A stretch of DNA of 5,266 nt from Xanthobacteraceae bacterium (lineage in GTDB: Bacteria; Pseudomonadota; Alphaproteobacteria; Rhizobiales; Xanthobacteraceae), in contig JASHVC010000433.1 of NCBI GenBank assembly GCA_030039655.1, positions 1 through 5,266 on the forward strand, given 5' to 3'. This document shows positions 1-5,266 of this stretch, in pieces (the first letter of the stretch is position 1; each line of letters begins with the position of its first letter). The translations under genes were made by a program, and so were the position numbers. The notes under the pieces were generated by a model. The model was not told the DNA's origin, did not search any database, and was given only the letters and a program-made list of their open reading frames with translations.

Positions 1-242
1 TGCACTCGCGCTCGAAAATTTCGCCGTTCAATGGCTGTCGCGTGCGCGGCCTACCGCTGCACACACTGGTCCGCGGCCGCTTTGTCATGAAGGACCGCAA
101 GCTCGTCGACGGCACACAGGGTTGGGGCCGCTCCGTCCATACGATCCAGCACATGCCCGCGCCGCAAGTGCGCAACGCCGACTCGACCATGCAGGCAATC
201 CTCCGCAACGGCGGGCGCCCCAGGGCGGAGCAGCGCGGATGA
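1..242 (+). CDS. Dihydroorotase/hydantoinase-type cyclic amidohydrolase, C-terminal fragment (5' end outside window)
   Basis: An open frame enters from the left edge (first full codon at 3) and stops with TGA at 240-242, giving the last 79 residues of a longer protein. What is seen: a HSRSKISPFNG stretch, then RGLPLHTLVRGRFVMKDRKL, then GTQGWGRSV. This is the usual C-terminal pattern of the dihydroorotase / dihydropyrimidinase / allantoinase superfamily (SK-x-PF-x-G, then G-x-x-x-x-T-x-V-x-G, then G-x-x-G-x-G), where the chain returns to the small beta-sandwich domain. Family members hydrolyse cyclic amide bonds with a metal centre, but the metal ligands lie upstream of the window, so the substrate is unknown. 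About 25 residues follow the last motif (MPAPQVRNADSTMQAIL), a tail I associate with dihydroorotase-like catabolic paralogues rather than pyrimidine-biosynthetic PyrC; this is from memory. Its stop overlaps the next gene's start (ATGA), so it should be co-transcribed with the ABC transporter and may act on the imported solute. Confidence 0.8.
   Translation, partial: HSRSKISPFNGCRVRGLPLHTLVRGRFVMKDRKLVDGTQGWGRSVHTIQHMPAPQVRNADSTMQAILRNGGRPRAEQRG
227..230 (+). promoter_or_regulatory. Shine-Dalgarno GGAG that fixes the ATPase start
   Basis: GGAG lies 8 nt before the ATG at 239, inside the end of the upstream amidohydrolase gene. It supports starting the ATPase at 239 rather than at the in-frame ATG at 122, which would overlap the amidohydrolase by about 120 bases and add 39 residues foreign to the ABC family. 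Confidence 0.6.
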
Positions 243-1081
243 CCTCGCCAGCCGCGGCAGAGCACGCAACCAAGCACTCCGACTTTTTCATTGAGCTTGA
301 GGCCGTGACGCTCAATTACGGCCGCGGCACGAAACAGATCAAAGCACTGGGGCTGACCAACCTGCGCGTCCCGCAGGGCGACTTCGTCGCCCTTGTTGGC
401 CCGTCGGGCTGCGGCAAATCCACCATCCTCAAGCTCGTCACTGGGCTCCTGACGGCCAGCAGCGGCTACGTGTATGTCGCTGGCCGCGAAGTGGGTGCCG
501 AGGCCGTACGCGTCGGCATGGCGTTCCAGAATCCGACGATGCTTCCGTGGCTGACAGTACGCGACAACATCATGATGCCGCTCAAGATCGTGCCGCCGTT
601 CCGCGAACAATACCGGCGAAAACGCAAGTCCGAGTTTCACGACCGCGCCGAAGCCTTGTTGAAGGAAGTGGGGCTGGCGAATTTCGGTGACAAACATCCC
701 TGGCAGCTCTCGGGCGGCATGCTGCAGCGGGCGTCGCTGTGCCGTGCTTTGATCCACGAACCACAGCTTCTGATGCTGGACGAGCCGTTCGGTGCACTGG
801 ATCAATTCACCCGCGAGGAACTGTGGGCCATTATGCAAGAGCTTTGGATCAAGCTTCGGCCCACCGTGCTGCTGGTTACCCATGACTTGAAGGAAGCCAG
901 TTATCTGGCCAACCGTATTTGCGTCATGCGGGCGCGGCCCGGCGAGATCATCGACGACGCCGAGGTGCCGTTTTCGCGGCCACGCACGATCGAAATGTCA
1001 TACACGCCCAGTTTCGTGTCGATGACGCAGCGGCTGCGTGAACTCATTGTGACGGCCCATCCCGCCACCGAGGCCGCCTGA
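239..1081 (+). CDS. ABC transporter ATP-binding protein, NitT/TauT (SsuB/TauB-like) family
   Basis: A 280-residue cytoplasmic ATPase expected to power an importer of the nitrate/sulfonate/taurine class, as a dimer under the permease encoded next. All motifs are present in order: Walker A GPSGCGKST (54-62, Lys60), Q-loop FQNPTMLPW (96-104, Gln97), signature LSGGMLQR (157-164), Walker B LLMLDEP (177-183, Glu182), D-loop ALD (186-188) and H-loop His215 in LLVTHD. The FQNPTMLPWLTVRDN stretch and the THDLKEASYLANRI stretch are typical of the NitT/TauT group. Between the Q-loop and signature there is a basic stretch (REQYRRKRKSEF, 122-133) that is longer than in SsuB and may mark a subfamily. The second residue after SGG, usually Gln or Arg, is Leu162. 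Start chosen at 239 (GGAG 8 nt upstream, ATGA overlap with the preceding stop). It ends in a TGATG overlap with the permease, so translational coupling is likely. Real substrates of this family range widely and cannot be read from the ATPase. Confidence 0.95.
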   Translation: MTSPAAAEHATKHSDFFIELEAVTLNYGRGTKQIKALGLTNLRVPQGDFVALVGPSGCGKSTILKLVTGLLTASSGYVYVAGREVGAEAVRVGMAFQNPTMLPWLTVRDNIMMPLKIVPPFREQYRRKRKSEFHDRAEALLKEVGLANFGDKHPWQLSGGMLQRASLCRALIHEPQLLMLDEPFGALDQFTREELWAIMQELWIKLRPTVLLVTHDLKEASYLANRICVMRARPGEIIDDAEVPFSRPRTIEMSYTPSFVSMTQRLRELIVTAHPATEAA

Positions 1082-1854
1082 TGGATCCGCAAGTCCGCCG
1101 CCGCATCGATTCGGCCCTCTTCATTGTCGGCTTTTTCGTGCTCTGGGAGGCTTTGTGCTGGGGCTTTGGGGTGAGCGACATCGTGCTGCCAAAGCCGAGC
1201 CAGATCATCGTTACCTTGGTTGAGCGCATGCCGGCGTTGTGGCCACATGCCTTGCAGACGCTCTACACAACTCTGGTCGGGTTCGCGTTCGGCATCGTGA
1301 TCGGCATCGCTCTCGGCGCGCTGATCGGCTCCTCGCGACTTGCCTACGATGTCGCCTATCCGCTGCTCATCGGCTTCGCCACCATACCGAAGGTCGCCGT
1401 GGTGCCAATCTTCGTGCTCTGGTTCGGCGCCGGGACTGTGCCAGCAGTCCTGACCGCGATGATTATGAGCATCTTCCCTATCGTGGTGAATGTCGCCACC
1501 GGACTCGCCACCACCGAGCCTGAGCTCGAAGACGTGATGCGCGCGCTCCATGCGAGCAAGTTTGACATTCTTTGGAATGTCGGGCTGCCGCGCACCATGC
1601 CTTACTTTTTTGCCTCGTTGAAAGTTGCCATAACGCTCGCCTTCGTCGGCACTGTCATTTCCGAAACCGTCGCGTCGAACCGGGGCATCGGCAACGTCAT
1701 GATGATCGCCAGTTCGAACTTCGACGTGCCGCTGGTTTTCGCCGGCCTGCTCATTCTCGCCATTCTCGGAATCCTGCTGTACGCCATGTTTTCGATGCTC
1801 GAAGCACGAGTCACGGGGTGGGCGCACCGCAAGGATGAGTTGTCGATCGGATAA
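1081..1854 (+). CDS. ABC transporter permease, NitT/TauT (SsuC/TauC-like) family
   Basis: A 257-residue inner-membrane permease of the binding-protein-dependent type, close to the usual family length. About six hydrophobic segments can be seen: roughly 11-29, 61-84, 92-113, 119-142, 175-196 and 217-239. The N-terminal PKPSQIIVTL (37-46) matches the LP-x-P family signature that follows the first membrane helix in SsuC-type proteins. The cytoplasmic EAA coupling loop is at about 149-175 (LEDVMRALHASKFDILWNVGLPRTMPY) and ends in the expected LP (169-170). However, the normally near-invariant glycine of the loop is His157 (CAT at 1549-1551). ETVASNRGIGNVMM (195-208) is the typical family segment before the last helix. 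A GAGG at 1070-1073, 7 nt upstream, supports the ATG at 1081, which shares one base with the ATPase stop. It must partner with that ATPase and with a periplasmic substrate-binding protein, which is not encoded in the window and may lie upstream of the amidohydrolase. Confidence 0.93.
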   Translation: MDPQVRRRIDSALFIVGFFVLWEALCWGFGVSDIVLPKPSQIIVTLVERMPALWPHALQTLYTTLVGFAFGIVIGIALGALIGSSRLAYDVAYPLLIGFATIPKVAVVPIFVLWFGAGTVPAVLTAMIMSIFPIVVNVATGLATTEPELEDVMRALHASKFDILWNVGLPRTMPYFFASLKVAITLAFVGTVISETVASNRGIGNVMMIASSNFDVPLVFAGLLILAILGILLYAMFSMLEARVTGWAHRKDELSIG

Positions 1855-1861
1855 CGGGCGT

Positions 1862-3028
1862 TCAGAGCAGAAAATCCTGATTTTCAGCACCAAACATCAC
1901 CGCACCCCAATTCGCGCCGTAATGCTCATATTGATTGGAGATGTGCTGGCGCGCGGCCAGGAGGTCGTTGAGGAGCCGCCCGAACGGCAATTCATCCGAT
2001 AGTCCCGCCGCACCCGTCGCCTTGAAAATTCGAGCCGCGAGAAGCGTACAGCGCTCAATCACCGCGCTCGACTGAAACTTGAATTGCAGCCGTAATTCGA
2101 GCGGAGGCGCTTCATAGCGCTGTGCGTAGTCGTGCAGTGAGCGGCAATTGCGATGCAGCGTCTGCCGCATCTCGTCGAGTGCCGCCGCCGCCTCCGCGCA
2201 AAGAAGTTGGATGGCGGGATTATGTGACGCGAGGCCGCCCGCTCGCGACACTCGGCTGCCGCTATATGCGATGAGCGCAGTCAGCATTGCCTGGAGTGCG
2301 CCAAGACCGGATGTGGAAACGCCGCGCACGAAGATCTGCCCAAATGGCAAACGGTACAGGCTCGACGGATTGGCGGCTTGACCGGCCCCTTTGAGTTGAA
2401 AATTGTCCTGCAAGCGTTGCGCGCGATAGCGCGGAACGAAAACGTCCTCGAGAATCAGATCGATGCTTCCCGTGCCCTGGAGGCCCGCGACCTGCCAGTT
2501 GTCGACGGTCCGGTAGTCGCGCCGCGGCACGACGAAGAAGTGCCAATCAGGTGGCTTATCGTCGGAGTGAACCATGCCGCCAAGCAAAGCCCAGTCGGCG
2601 TGCTCGCAAGCGCTGGCATAGCGCCAGTGACCGCTGAGCCGGAATCCGCCGTCGACGACCGTGGCCCTTCCGGCCGGCATCGTGGAGGAGCAGATCAGCG
2701 TGCTGTTGTCCGAGCCCCAAACTTCCTGCGCGGTACGATCGTCGATGAGGCCGAGAAACCAACTGACAACGCCGAGCACGCCGTAGGCCCAACCCACTGA
2801 CATGTCGCCTTCGCCCAACGCCATCTCGATGTCGTAGAAGGTGTTAAGGTCCATCTCGTAGCCGCCCCATCGCTTGGGCTGCAGCACGCGAAAAAACCCC
2901 GCCGCGTGCATTTCGGCGATGGTCTCCGGGAGGATTCCACGCCTGGTTCTTTGCTCAAGGGAACGCTCGGCGAGCGTCGGAATCATCGATCGAGCGGCGG
3001 CAACCAGCTCTGCCGGGTCGGGTATCAT
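1862..3028 (-). CDS. Group D flavin-dependent monooxygenase, acyl-CoA dehydrogenase fold (HsaA / HpaH-C2-like)
   Basis: A 388-residue soluble protein with the acyl-CoA dehydrogenase fold but the sequence style of two-component aromatic hydroxylases (HsaA, p-hydroxyphenylacetate 3-hydroxylase C2), which are about 390-420 residues. Seen in order: the N-terminal helical domain with LPETIAEMHAAGFFRVLQPKRWGGYE (33-58) and EMALGEGDMSVGWAYG (68-83); the middle beta domain with SGHWRYASACEHADWALLGG (132-151) and GLQGTGSIDL (182-191); and the C-terminal helical domain with DLLAARQHISNQYEHYG (355-371). His362 sits where the family usually has a conserved C-terminal histidine. Known family members use reduced FMN or FAD delivered by a separate reductase to hydroxylate phenols; some relatives desulfurise or act on N-heterocycles. 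No reductase is in the window. The ATG at 3028 is the only reasonable start in the frame, but no clear Shine-Dalgarno precedes it. The gene is read from the divergent region 3029-3256 and converges on the permease gene. Reaction inferred from family; an acyl-CoA dehydrogenase-like role is the less likely alternative. Confidence 0.82.
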   Translation of the reverse strand: MIPDPAELVAAARSMIPTLAERSLEQRTRRGILPETIAEMHAAGFFRVLQPKRWGGYEMDLNTFYDIEMALGEGDMSVGWAYGVLGVVSWFLGLIDDRTAQEVWGSDNSTLICSSTMPAGRATVVDGGFRLSGHWRYASACEHADWALLGGMVHSDDKPPDWHFFVVPRRDYRTVDNWQVAGLQGTGSIDLILEDVFVPRYRAQRLQDNFQLKGAGQAANPSSLYRLPFGQIFVRGVSTSGLGALQAMLTALIAYSGSRVSRAGGLASHNPAIQLLCAEAAAALDEMRQTLHRNCRSLHDYAQRYEAPPLELRLQFKFQSSAVIERCTLLAARIFKATGAAGLSDELPFGRLLNDLLAARQHISNQYEHYGANWGAVMFGAENQDFLL

Positions 3029-3104
3029 TTTGCTACGCGCGTTGGACTTCGATTTACGCCATCAGAAGGCAAAGGCCAGGATAGCGTTGACGCCGCGTGA
3101 CGTG

Positions 3105-3115
3105 CAATTCAATTG
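3105..3115. promoter_or_regulatory. Candidate operator palindrome CAATT-C-AATTG
   Basis: A perfect 5-bp inverted repeat around one central base lies near the middle of the divergent region. Next to it are two TGACG direct repeats spaced 10 bp apart. Its placement would suit a transcription factor acting on both genes, but an 11-bp palindrome can arise by chance and I cannot assign it to a regulator family. Confidence 0.2.
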
Positions 3116-3205
3116 GCCCATGGAGGCGACGACAGCAGCCTCGCCTTTACGTTTGCGCGTGGGAGGGCTGCGCACCGAGACGAGCATGGCGCGAGGCTTC
3201 AGGAA

Positions 3206-3211
3206 TAGAAT
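3206..3211 (+). promoter_or_regulatory. Possible -10 element TAGAAT for the Bug receptor gene
   Basis: TAGAAT matches the sigma-70 -10 consensus at five of six positions and lies 45 nt before the ATG at 3257, giving a plausible leader of about 40 nt. No good -35 box is found 16-18 bp upstream (that stretch reads GAGCATGG), so activator help would be needed if it is real. Confidence 0.2.
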
Positions 3212-3242
3212 AGTATCCAACGAAAATCTGTCCGACGAACCT

Positions 3243-3248
3243 GGGAGG
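3243..3248 (+). promoter_or_regulatory. Strong Shine-Dalgarno GGGAGG for the Bug receptor
   Basis: GGGAGG lies 8 nt before the ATG at 3257 and 11 nt before the second, in-frame ATG at 3260. The spacing favours 3257. It is the strongest ribosome-binding site in the window, in contrast to the weak ones before the monooxygenase and the acyl-CoA dehydrogenase. Confidence 0.65.
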
Positions 3249-3256
3249 CGGCCAAG

Positions 3257-4234
3257 ATGATGAGGGTCTTGTTTGCGGCGCTGCTGTGTGCCGGGTGGGC
3301 GCTGCACAGCGCCGGCCCAGCCAACGCGCAGGCTTATCCGACCAAAGAACCGATCAAGGTCATCGTACCCTTCCCGCCAGGCGGACCGACCGACGGCATG
3401 GCGCGCATCATCTCGGAACGGCTCGGAGCCGTGCTGGGCCAAACCATCGTCATCGAAAATCGTGGCGGCGCCGGCGGCGGCGTTGGCGGTAAATTCGTCG
3501 CGGAGTCTGCGCCCGATGGCTACACCATCCTGATGACTCCGGGCGGCGCGCTTACCACCGGCCCGATCATCAATCCCAACATCGGCTACGATCCGGTCAA
3601 GGTTTTCGCTTCGGTGTGCGAGCTGATCGAGACGCCGCTGATCGTCTCGGTTAACCCGAGCCTGCCGGTCAAATCCATGGCGGAGATCGTGGCCTACGCC
3701 AAGGCCAATCCGGGCAAGATCAAATGGGGCTCACAGGGTTTCGGCACTGCGCCGCATCTGCTGGAAGAAATGTTCAAGCTCGAAGCGAACGTCAACATTC
3801 TGCAGGTGCCGTATCGCGGCACCGCGCCGATGCTGAACGCCATTCTGGCCAATGAGGTGCAGTTAGTCGCCGATCCGGCCACCACCAGCCTCCCGTATAT
3901 TCAGGACGGCAAGCTGCGCGCCATCGCCATCGCGGGCGACACGCGCGATCCGAAACTGCCGGACGTGCCGACCGTTGGCGAGGAAGGCTTCCCCAAGCTG
4001 CTGTCGCCCTTCTGGCTAGCCGTGGTGGCGCCCGCTGGAACTCCTGCCGATGTGATCGCAAAGCTCAACGGCGCATTCCGTCAGGCTCTTGCCGCGCCGG
4101 AGACACGCACGCGGCTCGACGCACTTGACGCCGAGAACAAGGCCGGCAGCCCCGAGGATCTCGACAAGATGTTGGCCGCAGAACGCGCGCGATGGAGCGA
4201 AGTGGTGAAAGCAGCGAACATCAAGATGGAATGA
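3257..4234 (+). CDS. Tripartite tricarboxylate transporter receptor (Bug/TctC family periplasmic solute-binding protein)
   Basis: A 325-residue protein of the usual Bug length. Residues 1-26 form a Sec signal peptide: basic start (Arg3), hydrophobic core LFAALLCAGWAL, and an A-x-A cleavage region (ANAQA) just before the mature start YPTKEPIKVIVPFPPGG. Family motifs follow: VPFPPGGPTDGMAR (37-50) with Asp46 where Bug proteins contact the ligand carboxylate, NRGGAGGGVGGKFVAESAPDGYT (68-90), then the second lobe with WGSQGFGTAPHLLEEMFK and VPYRGTAP, and the LPDVPTVGEEGF hinge-return segment. Bug proteins are venus-flytrap receptors in the periplasm that bind carboxylates, aromatic acids or amides. 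Some feed TctAB carriers, but many are orphans without carrier genes nearby, as here. GGGAGG 8 nt upstream supports the start. The next gene, an acyl-CoA dehydrogenase, follows after 70 bp on the same strand, so an acid that is later CoA-activated is a reasonable ligand guess, not more. Confidence 0.94.
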   Translation: MMRVLFAALLCAGWALHSAGPANAQAYPTKEPIKVIVPFPPGGPTDGMARIISERLGAVLGQTIVIENRGGAGGGVGGKFVAESAPDGYTILMTPGGALTTGPIINPNIGYDPVKVFASVCELIETPLIVSVNPSLPVKSMAEIVAYAKANPGKIKWGSQGFGTAPHLLEEMFKLEANVNILQVPYRGTAPMLNAILANEVQLVADPATTSLPYIQDGKLRAIAIAGDTRDPKLPDVPTVGEEGFPKLLSPFWLAVVAPAGTPADVIAKLNGAFRQALAAPETRTRLDALDAENKAGSPEDLDKMLAAERARWSEVVKAANIKME

Positions 4235-4304
4235 ATTGCCGCGGCCGGCTTCGTCGGAGCCTGTTTGCGCCCTTCTCCACCCTCAGCAGTGAGTGTCTTT
4301 AGCC

Positions 4305-5266
4305 ATGTTTCGCCGCGATACGCCTGAAGAAGCTGCATTCCGCACTGAGGTGCGCACGTGGCTAGAGGCCAATCTGCCGGCGGCTTTGCGCTGGCGCACG
4401 GCGCGGCCGCCGCCCACAGAGCTGATGCCCTGGTACCACACGCTCTCGCGCAAAGGCTGGGTGGCGCCGCATTGGCCTAAGCAATTCGGCGGCATGGGCG
4501 CGACGCTCAACGAACAGATCATCATGACCGAGGAGCTGGCGCACGTCGGCGCACCGCAGCTGCCCGCTCAGGGCCTCAATCACATCGGGCCGATCATCAT
4601 GGAGTTCGGGACGGAGGCGCAGAAGGCGCAGCATCTGCCGCCGATCGTCGCCGGCACGGTTATCTGGGCCCAGGGGTATTCCGAACCCGGCGCGGGCTCC
4701 GACCTTGCCAGCCTATCGACGCGCGCGACGTTGGAGGGCGACCATTTCGTGGTGCAGGGGCAAAAGATCTGGACCACCTGGGGACATTATTCACAGTGGA
4801 TGTTTGCGCTCGTGCGCACCGATCCGCAGGCGCAGCCGCGGCATGCCGGCATCAGTTTCCTGCTCATCGATCTGCGCAGCCCTGGCATTCGCATCAGGCC
4901 GATCAAGACCATCGCGGGCGATGACGAATTCAGTGAGGTGTTCTTTGACGACGTCGTTGTGCCCGTGGAAAACCTGATTGGAAAAATCAACGACGGCTGG
5001 CGGATCGCCAATGCGCTGTTGGGCTATGAACGCATCGGCACGTCGAACCCGCAATTCGCCTGGATCGCACTGGAGCGCGTCAAGACGATGGCGCGCGCCT
5101 CCGGCGTGATTGCCGATCCGGCGTTTCAGGATCGGCTCGCGGCAGCCAGCATCAACGTGACGGCGTTGGCGGCCATGTTCAGCCATACGGTCGAACTTAC
5201 CAACCAGAAACAAAGCCCAGGCCCGGAAGCCTCGGTGGTCAAGATTTTCGGCTCCGAGCTGCTGCA
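4305..5266 (+). CDS. Acyl-CoA dehydrogenase, PimC-like large-subunit type (3' end outside window)
   Basis: An open frame of 320 codons runs off the right edge without a stop; family members are about 390-400 residues, so most of the gene is present. In order: N-terminal helical domain with WVAPHWPKQFGGMGATLNE (52-70) and TEELAHVGAP (75-84); the FAD/substrate-binding beta domain with WAQGYSEPGAGSDLASLSTRA (121-141) and GQKIWTTWGHYSQWMFALVRTD (152-173); FFDDVVVPVENLIGKINDGW (213-232); then the C-terminal helical domain starting at LLGYERIG. The GYSEPGAGSDLASL, GISFLLID and FDDV-x-VP-x-ENL-x-G blocks resemble the large subunit of pimeloyl-CoA dehydrogenase (PimC) of Rhodopseudomonas and actinobacterial FadE relatives, from memory. 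Glu242 (GAA at 5028-5030) is at the alternative catalytic-base position used by isovaleryl-CoA dehydrogenase. The enzyme would desaturate an acyl-CoA thioester, passing electrons to ETF. The ATG at 4305 is preferred over an in-frame GTG at 4293; neither has a clear Shine-Dalgarno. Probably co-transcribed with the Bug receptor. Confidence 0.92.
   Translation, partial: MFRRDTPEEAAFRTEVRTWLEANLPAALRWRTARPPPTELMPWYHTLSRKGWVAPHWPKQFGGMGATLNEQIIMTEELAHVGAPQLPAQGLNHIGPIIMEFGTEAQKAQHLPPIVAGTVIWAQGYSEPGAGSDLASLSTRATLEGDHFVVQGQKIWTTWGHYSQWMFALVRTDPQAQPRHAGISFLLIDLRSPGIRIRPIKTIAGDDEFSEVFFDDVVVPVENLIGKINDGWRIANALLGYERIGTSNPQFAWIALERVKTMARASGVIADPAFQDRLAAASINVTALAAMFSHTVELTNQKQSPGPEASVVKIFGSELL

Larger units (their letters stand above)
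3029..3256. promoter_or_regulatory. Divergent intergenic region with probable promoters for the monooxygenase and the Bug receptor
   Basis: These 228 bases separate two genes that diverge, so they should carry promoters for both directions. I find no convincing protein frame here; the open frames that cross it are extensions of shadows of the flanking genes. It is locally AT-richer around 3101-3115 and 3201-3236. The clearest symmetrical element is CAATT-C-AATTG at 3105-3115, preceded by two TGACG copies at 3088-3092 and 3098-3102 that repeat at 10 bp, one helical turn. No regulator gene is adjacent, so any controlling protein is unknown. Confidence 0.5.

Noticed and set aside
122..238. In-frame extension of the ATPase to an ATG at 122
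   Set aside because: It would overlap the amidohydrolase by 121 bases and add residues unlike ABC N-termini; the GGAG at 227-230 and the ATGA overlap point to 239.
901..1893. A 330-codon open frame on the minus strand opposite the ATPase and permease genes
   Set aside because: It lies antisense to two well-supported genes joined by overlap. Its product is rich in His, Asp, Arg and Glu without family motifs, as expected from the reverse strand of GC-rich coding sequence.
2378..2800. A 140-codon plus-strand open frame inside the monooxygenase gene
   Set aside because: It is antisense to a full-length gene with clear family motifs, and its translation shows no recognisable domain.
3087..3115. 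TTGACG at 3087-3092 as a -35 box
   Set aside because: At a 17-bp spacing the -10 position reads CAATTG, a poor match, and it would leave a leader of about 135 nt; more likely part of the TGACG repeat.
2874..3260. A 128-codon plus-strand frame spanning the divergent region
   Set aside because: It begins antisense inside the monooxygenase gene, runs through the intergenic region and overlaps the Bug receptor start; the translation has no recognisable motif.
3062..3442. A 126-codon minus-strand frame in the intergenic region and the start of the Bug receptor gene
   Set aside because: Most of it is antisense to the signal peptide and first lobe of the receptor, with no domain and no evident ribosome-binding site.
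4247..4261. Hairpin GGCTTC-GTC-GGAGCC between the receptor and the acyl-CoA dehydrogenase
   Set aside because: The stem is six pairs including one G-U, and only TGTTTGC follows, not a run of T. It is too weak to call a terminator, and the two genes may well be co-transcribed.
4293..4304. GTG at 4293 as the acyl-CoA dehydrogenase start
   Set aside because: It adds only four residues, has no Shine-Dalgarno and directly follows an in-frame TGA; the ATG at 4305 gives a typical N-terminus.

Overview
The window is GC-rich (roughly 60% or a little over) and densely coded. It holds five protein genes, two of them cut by the window edges. The mix of a NitT/TauT-type ABC importer, a periplasmic Bug/TctC receptor, a group D flavin monooxygenase and a PimC-like acyl-CoA dehydrogenase resembles catabolic accessory loci of soil Alphaproteobacteria (Bradyrhizobium/Rhodopseudomonas-like) or Burkholderiales. 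That placement is an inference from gene content and codon style; no marker gene is present.

Layout. Positions 1-1854 (+) form a tightly packed operon: the C-terminal end of a dihydroorotase/hydantoinase-type amidohydrolase (1-242), an ABC transporter ATPase (239-1081) and its permease (1081-1854), joined by ATGA and TGATG overlaps. Positions 1862-3028 (-) hold a group D (HsaA / HpaH-C2-like) flavin-dependent monooxygenase, meeting the permease tail to tail with a 7-bp gap. Positions 3029-3256 are a divergent intergenic region with weak promoter-like and operator-like sequence. Positions 3257-4234 (+) encode a Bug-family (TctC) solute receptor with a signal peptide. After a 70-bp gap an acyl-CoA dehydrogenase (4305 to the window end) follows and runs off the edge.

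How they may work together. A plausible reading is uptake and breakdown of a small organic acid or a cyclic amide/imide or aromatic compound. The ABC and Bug components would capture the substrate, the amidohydrolase would open a cyclic amide bond, the monooxygenase would hydroxylate an aromatic ring, and the acyl-CoA dehydrogenase would act on a CoA-activated product. The substrate cannot be read from the sequence. Several expected partners are missing from the window: an ABC substrate-binding protein, a flavin reductase, TctA/TctB membrane subunits, an acyl-CoA dehydrogenase small subunit and a regulator. I see no RNA gene, mobile element, CRISPR array or clearly novel system; this looks like an ordinary catabolic locus with a few details worth checking.
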